Shown in pieces: positions 16,750 to 25,115 of a stretch of DNA of 64,000 bases. The position numbers were made by a program, and so were the translations under genes. Numbering within the stretch: the stretch's first letter is position 1; every line of letters begins with the position of its first letter. Under the pieces are notes generated by a model. The model had not been told where the DNA came from, ran no database searches, and worked only from the letters and a program-made list of their open reading frames with translations. Source of the DNA: Hungatella effluvii (GTDB lineage Bacteria; Bacillota; Clostridia; Lachnospirales; Lachnospiraceae); contig NZ_QJKD01000005.1 of NCBI RefSeq assembly GCF_003201875.1, positions 1 through 64,000 of the forward strand, read 5' to 3'.

Positions 16750-17436
16750 TTACGACTCCACAAACCGGTATCCCACCCCGACTTCCGTCAGGATAAACCG
16801 CGGCTTCGTGGAATCTTCCTCTATTTTTCGCCGTATATTCGCCATGAATACTCGGAGGGACTGGTAATCATCCGTCGTGTCATAGCCCCATACCTCCTGC
16901 TGTATGAAATGGTGAGTCAGCACTTTCCCGGAATTGTTTACCAGAAGCGTCAGCATCTTATATTCGATCGGGGTCAAATGCACCTCGCCGCCTCTGACAA
17001 AGACTTTTCTCTTCTCGAAATCCATCTTGAAGGTATCCAGCTGGAAGACCGGCTCCTGCTTGGGGGCGCTGCTGCGGTGGCGCAGTGCGACCCGGATTCT
17101 GGCAAGAAGTTCACCGGCGTTAAACGGCTTGGTGATATAATCGTCGGCTCCGGCGTCCAGCGCGCCTACCTTCTCCTGCTCCATGCCCCTGGCGGAGACT
17201 ACGATGACCGGCACATCGGATTCCTGACGAATCTGGTCCAGCACCTCCATCCCGTCCAGGTCCGGAAGCCCTAGATCCAGCAGGATCAAGTCCGGATTAT
17301 TGGCATAAAAGCAGGAAATACCAGTCAGGCCGTCGTCGGCCAGATCACACCGGTATCCCTTCGTCTTCAGTGTTATTCTTATAAAGTTCTGAATTGTCTT
17401 GTCGTCTTCTATTACCAGGATATCTGCATCATTCAT
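16750..17436 (-). CDS. kdpE: KdpE-like OmpR-family response regulator
   Basis: A 228-aa OmpR/PhoB-type regulator. The receiver has the acidic pair in LVIEDDKTIQNF, the phosphoacceptor in DLILLDLGLPDLDG and lysine in DDYITKPFNAGEL. The C-terminal winged helix (about 130-228; HLTPIEYKMLTLLVNNSGKV and LRVFMANIRRKIEED) binds DNA. The ending GVGYRFVES is typical of KdpE. The gene overlaps the sensor by 8 bases and is the last of the five-gene potassium operon. Here it is linked to trkH/trkA rather than to kdpFABC, so it probably controls Trk-type uptake. Confidence 0.9.
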   Translation of the reverse strand: MNDADILVIEDDKTIQNFIRITLKTKGYRCDLADDGLTGISCFYANNPDLILLDLGLPDLDGMEVLDQIRQESDVPVIVVSARGMEQEKVGALDAGADDYITKPFNAGELLARIRVALRHRSSAPKQEPVFQLDTFKMDFEKRKVFVRGGEVHLTPIEYKMLTLLVNNSGKVLTHHFIQQEVWGYDTTDDYQSLRVFMANIRRKIEEDSTKPRFILTEVGVGYRFVES

Positions 17437-18919
17437 TCTGTCTTACCTCCATCGGCATGTCAATCTGGAACGTGGCTCCCCCCCTGTCGTTGTTAAACGC
17501 TGTGATACGGCCTCCGTGGGCTTCCACGATGGCCTTGCAGATAGTGAGTCCCAAACCGACTCCCCGCTGCTTATCTCCGTTCTCATACGCAGTTGTAAAA
17601 AAATTATCAAAAATCTGGTCCAGCCGTTCCTCCGGCACCCCGATCCCATTGTCGGATACCTTAAAAACAAGGAAACTTCCGTTCACTTTGGCGGATACGG
17701 TAATGGTGGTATCCTTTCCGGAGTGACGGATCGCATTGTCGATTAAATTCACCAGGACCTGGGTGAAGAGTCTGGCATCTACCGGCAGCAGCACGATGTC
17801 GTGGGGGGTGGACGTCTTTAAATGGTGATCCCCCAGCCGCTTGGATACCAGCGTGACCGCGCCCGATATCAGGTCATCGACCACCTCTTTTTTCTTCTGT
17901 ATCTCCAGGCGCCCTTCCTGAATTCTCGTCATATTAAGCAGATTCTCCACCATGGAGTTCAGCCATTCCGCGTCGGTGCAGATGTCGTTTAGCATGCTCT
18001 TTGCCGTCTCCTCATCGAGCCCGTTGTAATTGTCATACAGGAAATTGGAGATCCCGGCGATTCCGGTCAGCGGAGTCCTTAAATCATGGGAAATACTGCG
18101 CAGCAGAGTACTCTTCAGCCTTTCCTTCTCAATCTGAATCTTGGTATCCTCCTTCTCCTCATTCAGTCTCTCCCGCTCCATCACCAGCGTGATCTGGGAA
18201 ATGACGGTGTCCACATAAATCCGCTCTTCCGCCTCCAGCTCACTCTCGCTGCAGTCGAAGATCACGACGCCGTACGTTTTATTGCTGCTGCGGATCGGCA
18301 CGTATAGACAGGGATTTTCACCGAACTGGGACTCCCCGTGGCCGCAGACCATGGAATTGCGGTAGCACCACTCCGCTATGGTATCGGCAAACTCTTCGTT
18401 ATCCCGGTTTCTTATCAGAATATCCACGTGCCTGGCCGTCAGCTTCTTCAAACTTTCACTGCTGTATCTGGCTACGGCCGGAAGACCGGACAGATTTAAG
18501 AATCCGCTTCCGATGGCATTCAGCTTGGTGGTAATCTCCGTTCTGGTGTTAGCGATGTCCATCTGCTTCTGCAGTTTAACCGTCAGCGACGCCACGATAA
18601 ACGCAACGATAATAAAGATCAGCAGCGAGATCACGTAGTTGGGATCATCCACCTGAAAGGTGAATTTCGGGGCGGTGAACAGGAAGTTAAAGGTAAACAC
18701 AAATACCACCGCCGAACCGATTCCCCAGCACATGCTGCTGGTCTCCACACTGCAGATCACGACGCCTACCACATAGAGCAGAAGCAGGTTCTCAATCCGG
18801 ACCCCCATATGGTTGAGCACGATGGCAAACATGGTGGACAGCACCCATATGACGGCTACTTTTGAAGCATTTTTTAATATTTTCAAGACATATCCCGCAT
18901 CTGAGGCTTCCTTTCTCAT
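17429..18919 (-). CDS. KdpD-like sensor kinase lacking the N-terminal KdpD and USP domains
   Basis: A 496-aa kinase that matches only the C-terminal half of KdpD. It begins with about four membrane helices of the DUF4118 domain (VAVIWVLSTMFAIVLNHMG to LIFIIVAFIVASLTV). A GAF domain, a HisKA with phosphoacceptor histidine (LRSISHDLRTPLTGIAG) and a HATPase (LVNLIDNAIRHSGKD, VSDNGIGVPEERL, GVGLGLTICKAIVEAHGG) follow. Canonical KdpD has about 900 residues, with an N-terminal ATP-binding domain and a universal-stress domain. Both are missing here, and the gene overlaps trkH by 4 bases (ATGA). The reduced form may sense potassium or turgor through DUF4118 alone. Confidence 0.9.
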   Translation of the reverse strand: MRKEASDAGYVLKILKNASKVAVIWVLSTMFAIVLNHMGVRIENLLLLYVVGVVICSVETSSMCWGIGSAVVFVFTFNFLFTAPKFTFQVDDPNYVISLLIFIIVAFIVASLTVKLQKQMDIANTRTEITTKLNAIGSGFLNLSGLPAVARYSSESLKKLTARHVDILIRNRDNEEFADTIAEWCYRNSMVCGHGESQFGENPCLYVPIRSSNKTYGVVIFDCSESELEAEERIYVDTVISQITLVMERERLNEEKEDTKIQIEKERLKSTLLRSISHDLRTPLTGIAGISNFLYDNYNGLDEETAKSMLNDICTDAEWLNSMVENLLNMTRIQEGRLEIQKKKEVVDDLISGAVTLVSKRLGDHHLKTSTPHDIVLLPVDARLFTQVLVNLIDNAIRHSGKDTTITVSAKVNGSFLVFKVSDNGIGVPEERLDQIFDNFFTTAYENGDKQRGVGLGLTICKAIVEAHGGRITAFNNDRGGATFQIDMPMEVRQNE

Positions 18920-20499
18920 GATTCAATCCTTTTCCCGTTTCTTTTTCCGCTTGTAACTGCCTGAAAGCGTTTTTCACGCAAGAACTTCTTTCCGTCTGAT
19001 ACCATTCTGACTACAGCGATAAGAACCACGTAGATCTCCAACCGCCCCATGAACATACCGATAATGGCGGTCCAGTGGATCACCGGACTGGCTCCATACG
19101 CCGTAATTCCCACGGACAGCCCTACCGTTCCCAGCGATGACGCAAACTCAAACATGGAATCCTGCAGGGAGTAACCGTAACAGCAGAATATAAATGTCCC
19201 CGCGCCAAACAGCAGGAGGTAGAAAAATACAAACGCGTTGATCTGTTTTCTCTCCCGGTCCGAGACCGTATCCTTCCGCCCGCCCCGGTTAATCTGCTCT
19301 GTAAATACCACCCGGTCCGGATAAGTATCCCGCACCAGCTTCCACCAGATTTCCTTCAGCATAACATAAACACGGTAAATCTTCAAGCCGCCCGCCGTGG
19401 AGCCGGCTCCGCCTCCTATAAGCATCAGAAGGATCATAAGAAACATCATGGCCGGCGTCCAGGAGGCGAAGGAGTCCACCGTCTGAAATCCGGTCGTCGT
19501 CAGTGCGGAAACCGCCTGAAATAAAGCCGTCTGAATGCTTTCCGACACATTGCCGTACGCGCTGTTCGTCAAGAGAATCGTCAGAAGAGGCACAAAGAAA
19601 GCCAGCAAAAACAGCATGAACCTTGTCTCGCAGTGTGAAAAGAACGCCCTCCATTTTCCCTTCAGCAGAAGCAGATGAACGAAAAAATTCGTGCCTCCCA
19701 GCAGCATAAGCACGATTGTGACCATCTCGATCGCGGGGCTGTGATAATATCCGATGCTCTCCGGCCTCGTGGAAAAACCGCCGGTAGAAAGCGCTGCCAC
19801 GGCGTGATTTACCGCGTCGAAGAGGCTCATTCCAAACAGCACATACAGTAGTGTTCCAGCCAGAATATAACCGCTGTAAATCCCTATGACCAGCCTGGCG
19901 GATTCGATTAAATTGGGGAGCAGACGGTCTGAATGGCCTTCCGCGTGATACAGACGCATCCCATAGACATCGGACAGAACCGACGTCATGACCAACACCA
20001 GCCCGATCCCTCCGAAGAACAGCAGAACCGTCCGGTGAATCAGAAAAATATGCGGCGCCGTACCCGTATTGACCACAGTCAGACCCGTGGTGCTGAGTCC
20101 GCTGGTGGTCTCAAACACAGCCTGCGTCACCGTGTAATTTCCCGTAAGAACGAAAGGCATGGCCGTCACAAAGATAACGATGATCCAGGTTCCCAGCACC
20201 ACGATCATCTCCTGATTCTTTTCCAGCCTTCCGGCTTTTCTGCCCCGCAGGACAAGGCTCATTAAGTATCCGGCCAGAATGGCGGAGACTCCGGGCGCCA
20301 CAAAGTACTGCGCCTGCCCAATTTCCTCCGGATAAAAGAATAGGGTAAACAAAGGCAGCATCGTGATGATCCCCGCCAGAATCATCACGATTCCCATATA
20401 ACCGGCAATGAGGCGGCCGCCTTTCAGCGTGCGCCGGTCGTCCTGGTATTTTGCACCCAATGTTTCCCATATCATCTTGTCACTTTTCATTTTCTTCAC
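18916..20499 (-). CDS. trkH: TrkH-family potassium uptake membrane protein
   Basis: A 527-aa protein with about ten membrane segments. Four P-loop repeats with selectivity-filter glycines are visible: ETTSGLSTTGLTVVNTG, AALSTGGFSTRPESIG, AVSALTTTGFQTVDSF and SSLGTVGLSVGITAYG. This is the architecture of TrkH/KtrB channels-transporters that bring in K+ with a cytosolic TrkA ring. A basic cytosolic tail ends KRNGKRIES. It overlaps the second trkA gene by 20 bases and the sensor gene by 4, so the five genes form one coupled operon. Confidence 0.95.
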   Translation of the reverse strand: MKKMKSDKMIWETLGAKYQDDRRTLKGGRLIAGYMGIVMILAGIITMLPLFTLFFYPEEIGQAQYFVAPGVSAILAGYLMSLVLRGRKAGRLEKNQEMIVVLGTWIIVIFVTAMPFVLTGNYTVTQAVFETTSGLSTTGLTVVNTGTAPHIFLIHRTVLLFFGGIGLVLVMTSVLSDVYGMRLYHAEGHSDRLLPNLIESARLVIGIYSGYILAGTLLYVLFGMSLFDAVNHAVAALSTGGFSTRPESIGYYHSPAIEMVTIVLMLLGGTNFFVHLLLLKGKWRAFFSHCETRFMLFLLAFFVPLLTILLTNSAYGNVSESIQTALFQAVSALTTTGFQTVDSFASWTPAMMFLMILLMLIGGGAGSTAGGLKIYRVYVMLKEIWWKLVRDTYPDRVVFTEQINRGGRKDTVSDRERKQINAFVFFYLLLFGAGTFIFCCYGYSLQDSMFEFASSLGTVGLSVGITAYGASPVIHWTAIIGMFMGRLEIYVVLIAVVRMVSDGKKFLREKRFQAVTSGKRNGKRIES

Positions 20500-21157
20500 T
20501 GCCTATGATCGCTTTTACCGCCTCTTTCTGGCTCTCAGGCGTCGTCATGACGACCAGACGGTCCCCCGCCATGATCTTGCTCTGCCCGTTAGGCACCGTC
20601 ACCTCGGCGTCCCTGATGATGCAGCTGATAATGGTGTTAAAAGGCAGCCGCATATCGGCGATCTTCTGTCCCACCGCCGGACAGTCGGACATCACTCTGA
20701 TCTCATTCACCAGAACCCTCTGATTCTCCAGCGGCATAACCTTGACCAGGTCTTCCACCACAGAAGCCTGCTCAATATAATGGGCCAGCATGTAGGTAGC
20801 ACTGATAGCCCGGTCCACGCCCAGCAGCTCAAAGATTTCCACATTTTTCGGATTTCTTACAGTACAGACGGTCTTTTTCACGGCAAACAGGCGCTTTGCC
20901 ATCTGGCATATCTCCAGGTTATCCGCGTCCTTCTCCCGCAGCGCAATCACAATATCACATCCGCGGATTCCCGCGTCTTCCATCACATACTCCTTGCAGG
21001 GATCGCCGTAGATCACAGATATATCATCGTGAACCGCTGCGAGATGCTCACAGTAATTCATATCCTCGTTGACTGTAATCAGTTTATGTTTTCCCATTAA
21101 TAAAAGTCCGATCAGAAAATCAGCCTCGTCCCTGCCTCCTGCCACTACGATTTTCAT
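20480..21157 (-). CDS. trkA: TrkA-family potassium uptake regulatory subunit (full RCK)
   Basis: A 225-aa protein with an RCK_N domain (about 1-125; MKIVVAGGRDEADFLIGLLL) and an RCK_C domain (about 140-220; ending MAGDRLVVMTTPESQKEA). TrkA/KtrA subunits form cytosolic rings under TrkH and gate it in response to nucleotides. The dinucleotide-binding glycine motif here is VVAGGRDEADF, which departs from the canonical GxGxxG and may bind NAD(H) poorly. It overlaps the preceding short TrkA gene by 4 bases and trkH by 20. Confidence 0.9.
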   Translation of the reverse strand: MKIVVAGGRDEADFLIGLLLMGKHKLITVNEDMNYCEHLAAVHDDISVIYGDPCKEYVMEDAGIRGCDIVIALREKDADNLEICQMAKRLFAVKKTVCTVRNPKNVEIFELLGVDRAISATYMLAHYIEQASVVEDLVKVMPLENQRVLVNEIRVMSDCPAVGQKIADMRLPFNTIISCIIRDAEVTVPNGQSKIMAGDRLVVMTTPESQKEAVKAIIGSEENEK

Positions 21158-21594
21158 GAGACCACCGCCTCCTGATACTCGCCTTCTGTCAGACGGTCAA
21201 ACTCATTGACCGACAGGACAAACGGGCAGATTGGCTTCACATTAAAACCACTCAGCAGCTTTTCTTTATTCTTATCATTGAGCCGTGAAAATACCTCCGG
21301 CACCTTAAATATCCGGCATGCAATCTGGGACGCCAGAATATTTATATTATCATCATCCGTAGCCGCGATAAATACCTCCGCGCTCTCAATTCCAGCCTGT
21401 TTTAATAAATCCACGTCGGTTCCGTCGCCTACAATCTGATAACCTCCAAAATCATCCGGTAATTTCCGGAATGCATCTTCATTTAGATCAATAACCACAA
21501 TTCTCGTATTACGCCCCGAAAGTTTTCCTGCCAATCCCGCGCCAAATCTACTCGCCCCTGCGATAATGATTGTTTTCGTTTTATGAAAAAACAT
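21154..21594 (-). CDS. trkA: Short TrkA-N domain protein
   Basis: A 146-aa RCK_N (TrkA-N) domain only. The nucleotide-binding motif is IIIAGASRFGAGLAGKLSG, followed by RIVVIDLNEDAFRKL with the acidic residue after the second strand, and VGDGTDVDLLKQAGIESAEV. It lacks an RCK_C domain. With the next gene, which has RCK_N plus RCK_C, it could form a mixed ring. It is the first gene of the potassium operon, with AAAGGAGGTGCC-type ribosome binding sequence upstream, and the fold-back repeat at 21619-21781 lies in its leader. Confidence 0.9.
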   Translation of the reverse strand: MFFHKTKTIIIAGASRFGAGLAGKLSGRNTRIVVIDLNEDAFRKLPDDFGGYQIVGDGTDVDLLKQAGIESAEVFIAATDDDNINILASQIACRIFKVPEVFSRLNDKNKEKLLSGFNVKPICPFVLSVNEFDRLTEGEYQEAVVS

Positions 21595-21618
21595 TCTGGC
21601 ACCTCCTTTTTCTATCTA

Positions 21619-21781
21619 GAGTACTCTCGGAAACTCCTTGTGCTCAGATTTGTGAGACGATTTTTCGTCAGATGTGCACAAATTTACGAGGCGTACACGG
21701 CGTGTACGTTGAATAAATTTGTGTGCATATGGCGGAAAATCAGCCACAAAGATGAGTGCAAAGGAGTTTCCGAGAGTGCTC
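21619..21781. repeat. 163-bp fold-back element (MITE-like long hairpin)
   Basis: The two halves are near-complementary along their whole length of about 80 bp. Outer arms CTCTCGGAAACTCCTT (21625 on) and AAGGAGTTTCCGAGAG (ending about 21777) are perfect. Middle segments ATGTGCACAAATTTA and TAAATTTGTGTGCAT pair with few mismatches. The centre is CGTACAC-GGC-GTGTACG. No credible protein is encoded. It lies in the leader of the trk operon, 25 bases from the start codon. It could be a miniature inverted-repeat transposable element or a large regulatory hairpin. Confidence 0.8.
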
Positions 21782-21906
21782 ATCTAAAACATAAAACAGC
21801 GTATTCTTACAGTTTTATTGTAGCGGAAGGAATCATAAAAATGATAGTGGGAATCAATGCAGGCATATAAAGATTCTATAAAGATGGGATCCGGGAATAA
21901 AGAGTC

Positions 21907-21936
21907 AAAAAAAGACCACTGTCCCGCAAGGGACAG
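21907..21936 (-). terminator. Terminator after the cold-shock gene
   Basis: CTGTCCC (21919-21925) and GGGACAG (21930-21936) form a stem with a 4-nt loop, followed on the minus strand by a run of seven T. Confidence 0.85.
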
Positions 21937-21975
21937 CAGCCTTTTCATTCTGGTTTTATTCAGCAAAAACAGTGA

Positions 21976-22179
21976 TTATGCTAAGCAAACGTTAACTGCC
22001 TGCAGACCACGGTTTCCTTCGGTTGTATCATAAGTTACCTTCTGGCCCTCTTCAAGAGTCTTGTAGCCATCAGCCATGATTCCGGAAAAGTGTACGAATA
22101 CTTCTTCGCCAGTCTCGTCGTTTGTGATAAAACCATAACCCTTTGCTCCATTAAACCATTTTACTGTACCGTTGTTCAT
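21976..22179 (-). CDS. Cold-shock protein (CspA family)
   Basis: A 67-aa single cold-shock domain. RNP1 is KGYGFI and RNP2 is VFVHF, within a five-strand OB fold starting [14 protein letters not shown]. Such proteins melt RNA secondary structure and act as RNA chaperones in the cold and in stationary phase. The length is exactly that of CspA/CspB. The gene has its own promoter (22321-22349) and a 5' untranslated region of about 135 bases with a 15-bp hairpin, a layout typical of cold-regulated csp mRNAs, and its own terminator. Confidence 0.96.
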   Translation of the reverse strand: MNNGTVKWFNGAKGYGFITNDETGEEVFVHFSGIMADGYKTLEEGQKVTYDTTEGNRGLQAVNVCLA

Positions 22180-22237
22180 AACGCGTACCTCCTATAAAAA
22201 TAAAAAAATTATTTGATTTATCTCATGAAACAAAAAT

Positions 22238-22289
22238 CACATATTTTTGTAAAGCATCATCCGAAAATAATGACTTACAAAAATATGTG
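22238..22289 (-). promoter_or_regulatory. Hairpin in the csp 5' untranslated region
   Basis: A perfect 15-bp AU-rich stem (22238-22252 with 22275-22289; arm CACATATTTTTGTAA) encloses a 22-nt loop. It starts roughly 25 bases after the promoter and ends about 60 bases before the start codon. It may be a temperature-responsive element. Confidence 0.6.
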
Positions 22290-22320
22290 AAATCATAACC
22301 TCATTCGATAATACGGGTGT

Positions 22321-22349
22321 AGTTTACACCTTTTTTCATAAATTGTCAA
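22321..22349 (-). promoter_or_regulatory. Promoter for the cold-shock gene
   Basis: On the minus strand TTGACA (22344-22349) and TAAACT (22321-22326) are separated by 17 bases. Confidence 0.7.
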
Positions 22350-22370
22350 GACTATTACAGCATTTTTCCT

Positions 22371-22406
22371 AAAAAAACCCCCGAGTCTGCAAAACAGATT
22401 CGGGGG
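22371..22406 (-). terminator. Terminator after rplL
   Basis: CCCCCGAATCTG pairs with CAGACTCGGGGG (22378-22406, minus strand, one internal mismatch), followed by TTTTTTT. It lies 16 bases after rplL. Confidence 0.93.
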
Positions 22407-22421
22407 AAAGAAGAGTCTAAA

Positions 22422-22796
22422 TTACTTTAATGTAACTTTTGCACCCTCAGCCTCTAAGGAAGCCTTGATCTGCTCAGCTTCTTCCTTGGAAGCGCCAGCC
22501 TTAACTACCTTCGGAGCGCTGTCAACTACGTCTTTAGCTTCTTTTAAGCCTAAGCCTGTAGCTTCACGAACAACCTTGATAACTTTAACCTTGTTAGGAC
22601 CAACTTCAGTTAATTCAACGTCGAACTCTGTCTTCTCTTCTTCAGCTGCTGCGCCAGCACCTGCTGCTGCTACAACAACACCTGCTGCTGCGGATACACC
22701 GAATTCTTCTTCACAAGCTTTTACTAAATCATTTAATTCTAATACGGATAATTCTTTGATAGCTTCAATAAACTCAGCTGTTGTTAACTTTGCCAT
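22422..22796 (-). CDS. rplL: 50S ribosomal protein L7/L12
   Basis: A 124-aa L7/L12. The N-terminal dimerisation domain (about 1-35) binds the L10 C-terminus. An Ala/Gly-rich hinge follows ([16 protein letters not shown]). The C-terminal domain ends [13 protein letters not shown] and recruits translation GTPases, with conserved [18 protein letters not shown]. It is the last gene of the operon, 120 bases after rplJ, and is followed by a strong terminator. Confidence 0.98.
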   Translation of the reverse strand: MAKLTTAEFIEAIKELSVLELNDLVKACEEEFGVSAAAGVVVAAAGAGAAAEEEKTEFDVELTEVGPNKVKVIKVVREATGLGLKEAKDVVDSAPKVVKAGASKEEAEQIKASLEAEGAKVTLK

Positions 22797-22916
22797 GATA
22801 ATATACCTCCATTTAATATATGTTTGATTTTTTGTAAGGAAGTTCAGCTTCCTGTAGTCGCTGAACGGCTGATTTTCTAAATTCAGCCTGCGCGTCGCTT
22901 GTCTTCGTTAAGAAAA

Positions 22917-23420
22917 TTATGCCTCTGCGCTTTCGCCGCCCTGTGCTTCTGCGATCTGCTTGAGCACGCGAGCAAAGTTGGTGATCGGAGACTGGATGCT
23001 TCCAAGTAACTTTCCAAGAAGAACTTCTCTGGAAGGAATGCTGGAAATCTGAGCCATGCCCTTTTCATCGTAATATACGCCTTCAACAACGCCGCCCTTA
23101 ATCTCTAATGCCGGAGCTGTCTTGGCAAACTCAGCAAGGATTCTTGCCGGAGCTGTCGCGTCTGTCTTGGATACAGCTAATGCTGTAGGTCCTTCCAGAT
23201 TCGGCTCCAGAGCCTCGAATGCTGTGCCTTTTCCTGCAAAACGGATCATGGTATTCTTGTATACTTTGTATACAACGCCTGCTTCTCTTAACTTCTTACG
23301 CAGTTCAGTATCCTGAGCTACAGTTAAGCCACGGTAGTCAACGACTACTGCAGTCTCGGCGCCGTCAAATAATTCCTTGATCTCGTCTACAACTGGCTGT
23401 TTTAATTCAACTTTTGCCAT
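22917..23420 (-). CDS. rplJ: 50S ribosomal protein L10
   Basis: A 167-aa L10. It anchors L7/L12 dimers to the ribosome and, with L7/L12, represses its own mRNA by binding a leader. The N-terminal domain includes ETAVVVDYRGLTVAQDTELR, and the C-terminal helices that bind L12 end the protein (NFARVLKQIAEAQG). The gene is preceded by a 303-bp leader with an attenuator hairpin, the expected place for the L10 leader. Confidence 0.97.
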   Translation of the reverse strand: MAKVELKQPVVDEIKELFDGAETAVVVDYRGLTVAQDTELRKKLREAGVVYKVYKNTMIRFAGKGTAFEALEPNLEGPTALAVSKTDATAPARILAEFAKTAPALEIKGGVVEGVYYDEKGMAQISSIPSREVLLGKLLGSIQSPITNFARVLKQIAEAQGGESAEA

Positions 23421-23723
23421 TATGGTTTACCTCCTGTTTAGTCTAAACCTGGCCGATTATCCGGCCGGTCCGCCCGTATAAACCGCAAAAAGAATATCTC
23501 TGTCCTGACGGAGCGCTTTTATCTCACCGGACTTTCGTCCCCGGAAAACAAAAACCTCTCTGCCATAAGGACAGAGAGGTCTACAGATCATTCGTTAAAA
23601 CGATACTTGTACGTTCCTCGGCAGGCGTTTACACCTTATGCCTTGCGGCACCTGCTGTCTTCGGCAGTCAATACTTTGCGTATTGTAACATGATTTATGA
23701 TTAATGTCAACCACAAAACAAAA
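23421..23723 (-). ncRNA. L10 leader with attenuator terminator
   Basis: The 303-bp spacer between rplA and rplJ holds no gene. On the minus strand CAGAGAGGT-type arms (23554-23562 and 23572-23580) make a 9-bp stem followed by TTTTTGTTTT (23545-23554), an intrinsic terminator within the leader. Position and layout match the known Firmicute L10 leader, in which L10(L12)4 controls readthrough into rplJ-rplL. The full consensus structure was not modelled. Confidence 0.75.
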
Positions 23724-24419
23724 TTAGTTCATTAATTTTGCTACGTTCAGCTTTACGCCAGGCCCCATGGTAGAAGTCAGAGTAACGCTCTTTAAGTAAG
23801 CACCCTTAACAGCACTTGGTTTTGCTTTCATGATTGCATCGATAAGCGTCTGGAAGTTGTCCGCTAATTTATCTTCTTCGAAAGAAGCTTTTCCAACTGG
23901 CACGTGGATAATGTTTGTTTTATCAAGTCTATACTCAACTTTACCGGCTTTGATATCGTTGATAGCCTTCGTTACGTCCATGGTAACTGTACCAGCTTTT
24001 GGGTTTGGCATTAAGCCCTTCGGTCCGAGTACACGTCCCAGACGTCCAACAACACCCATCATATCTGGTGTAGCAACAACTACATCAAAGTCTAACCAGC
24101 CTTCGTTCTGGATCTTCGGAATTAATTCCTCTGCTCCAACGAAATCAGCGCCTGCAGCTAAAGCCTCGTCAGCCTTAGGTCCCTTAGCGAATACTAAGAT
24201 TCTTACAGTCTTACCTGTACCATGAGGCAGTACAACTGCACCACGGATCTGCTGATCTGCGTGACGTCCGTCACAACCGGTTCTGATATGAGCTTCAATT
24301 GTTTCATCAAATTTAGCACTTGCAGCTTTCTTAACTAATGAGATTGCTTCCGGTGCATCGTAGAGAACAGAACGATCGATCGTCTTCGCTGCCTCTGCGT
24401 ATCTTTTTCCTCTTTTCAT
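23724..24419 (-). CDS. rplA: 50S ribosomal protein L1
   Basis: A 231-aa L1, of normal length. L1 forms the mobile stalk next to the E site and in many bacteria represses its own operon. Recognisable parts are [40 protein letters not shown] and [15 protein letters not shown]. The start follows AGGAGG 8 bases upstream. A 29-bp hairpin sequence, repeated before rplK, sits just before this ribosome binding site. Confidence 0.98.
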   Translation of the reverse strand: MKRGKRYAEAAKTIDRSVLYDAPEAISLVKKAASAKFDETIEAHIRTGCDGRHADQQIRGAVVLPHGTGKTVRILVFAKGPKADEALAAGADFVGAEELIPKIQNEGWLDFDVVVATPDMMGVVGRLGRVLGPKGLMPNPKAGTVTMDVTKAINDIKAGKVEYRLDKTNIIHVPVGKASFEEDKLADNFQTLIDAIMKAKPSAVKGAYLKSVTLTSTMGPGVKLNVAKLMN

Positions 24420-24605
24420 TATAAATAACCTCCTAGTGGTATTGTCGGGGATGTCCCTCCCACGTTTTTAATTCCTGCTGATTCACGGGTATGTTCACTG
24501 GGCTAAGCGCGAAAGAACCTGGCTATGCCCGATAAAGCGGGGCACGCTGTGCTTCGTGAACGGCCTCGCACTAAACTCGAAAAGACCTCGTTAAGTGCTT
24601 CCGGC
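24420..24605 (-). promoter_or_regulatory. Structured rplK-rplA spacer with L1-like hairpin
   Basis: At 24436-24464 the minus strand reads GTGG-GA-GGG-ACAT-CCC, then an unpaired stretch, then CCAC. This gives two short helices with an asymmetric internal loop. The same 29 bases recur before rplK with one change. Asymmetric internal loops between two helices are the known type of L1 mRNA target. The rest of the spacer has further complementary arms, such as GTTCAC (24494 on) and GTGAAC (24556 on). Confidence 0.5.
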
Positions 24606-25031
24606 CTATTCAGCTACCTGAATTCCCATGCTTCTTGCCGTACCAGCAATCATGCTCATGGCTGCTTCCAGAGATGCTGCGTTTAAGTCAGGCATCTTTG
24701 TCTCGGCAATCTTCTGTAAATCTTCTTTGGAGATAGTTGCTACTTTTGTCTTGTTCGGAGCTGCAGATCCGGATTTAAGCTTGCATGCTTTCTTTAATAA
24801 TACAGCTGCAGGCGGAGTCTTTGTGATGAAGCTGAAGCTTCTGTCAGCATAAACAGTGATAACAACCGGGATGATTAAGTCGCCCTGGTCAGCTGTTCTT
24901 GCGTTGAACTCCTTTGTAAACTGTACAATGTTAACACCATGCTGTCCGAGTGCCGGTCCGACAGGAGGAGCTGGTGTAGCCTTTCCCGCTGGAATCTGCA
25001 GTTTGATATATCCTGTTACTTTCTTTGCCAT
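24606..25031 (-). CDS. rplK: 50S ribosomal protein L11
   Basis: A 141-aa L11, the usual length. The N-terminal motif [20 protein letters not shown] and the C-terminal rRNA-binding domain ([20 protein letters not shown] then [11 protein letters not shown]) are present. L11 forms the GTPase-associated centre with 23S rRNA and L10. It starts after AGGAGGTGCC and is followed by rplA. Confidence 0.98.
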   Translation of the reverse strand: MAKKVTGYIKLQIPAGKATPAPPVGPALGQHGVNIVQFTKEFNARTADQGDLIIPVVITVYADRSFSFITKTPPAAVLLKKACKLKSGSAAPNKTKVATISKEDLQKIAETKMPDLNAASLEAAMSMIAGTARSMGIQVAE

Positions 25032-25053
25032 AATTAGGCACCTCCTAATAAAT

Positions 25054-25082
25054 GTGGTATTGTCGGGGATTTCCCTCCCACG
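25054..25082 (-). promoter_or_regulatory. Second copy of the L1-like hairpin, before rplK
   Basis: This 29-bp sequence matches 24436-24464 except for one base in the loop (AAAT instead of ACAT). It lies between nusG and rplK, just upstream of the rplK ribosome binding site. Two copies before the two genes of an L11-L1 pair suggest an autoregulatory site. Confidence 0.5.
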
Positions 25083-25115
25083 AGCCCTTAAAAACCAAAA
25101 GGCCGCTTTTACTTG

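Noticed and set aside
21583..21870. Plus-strand frame of 95 codons over the trk leader
   Set aside because: It runs through the fold-back element, where any frame is a by-product of the palindrome. No ribosome binding site or known motif.
21595..21975. c-di-AMP (ydaO-type) riboswitch upstream of the potassium genes
   Set aside because: Expected by context, but the leader is dominated by one long fold-back hairpin and I could not find the riboswitch core motifs.
23421..23723. Hypothetical small gene in the rplA-rplJ gap
   Set aside because: No start with ribosome binding site. The gap is explained by the L10 leader and attenuator.
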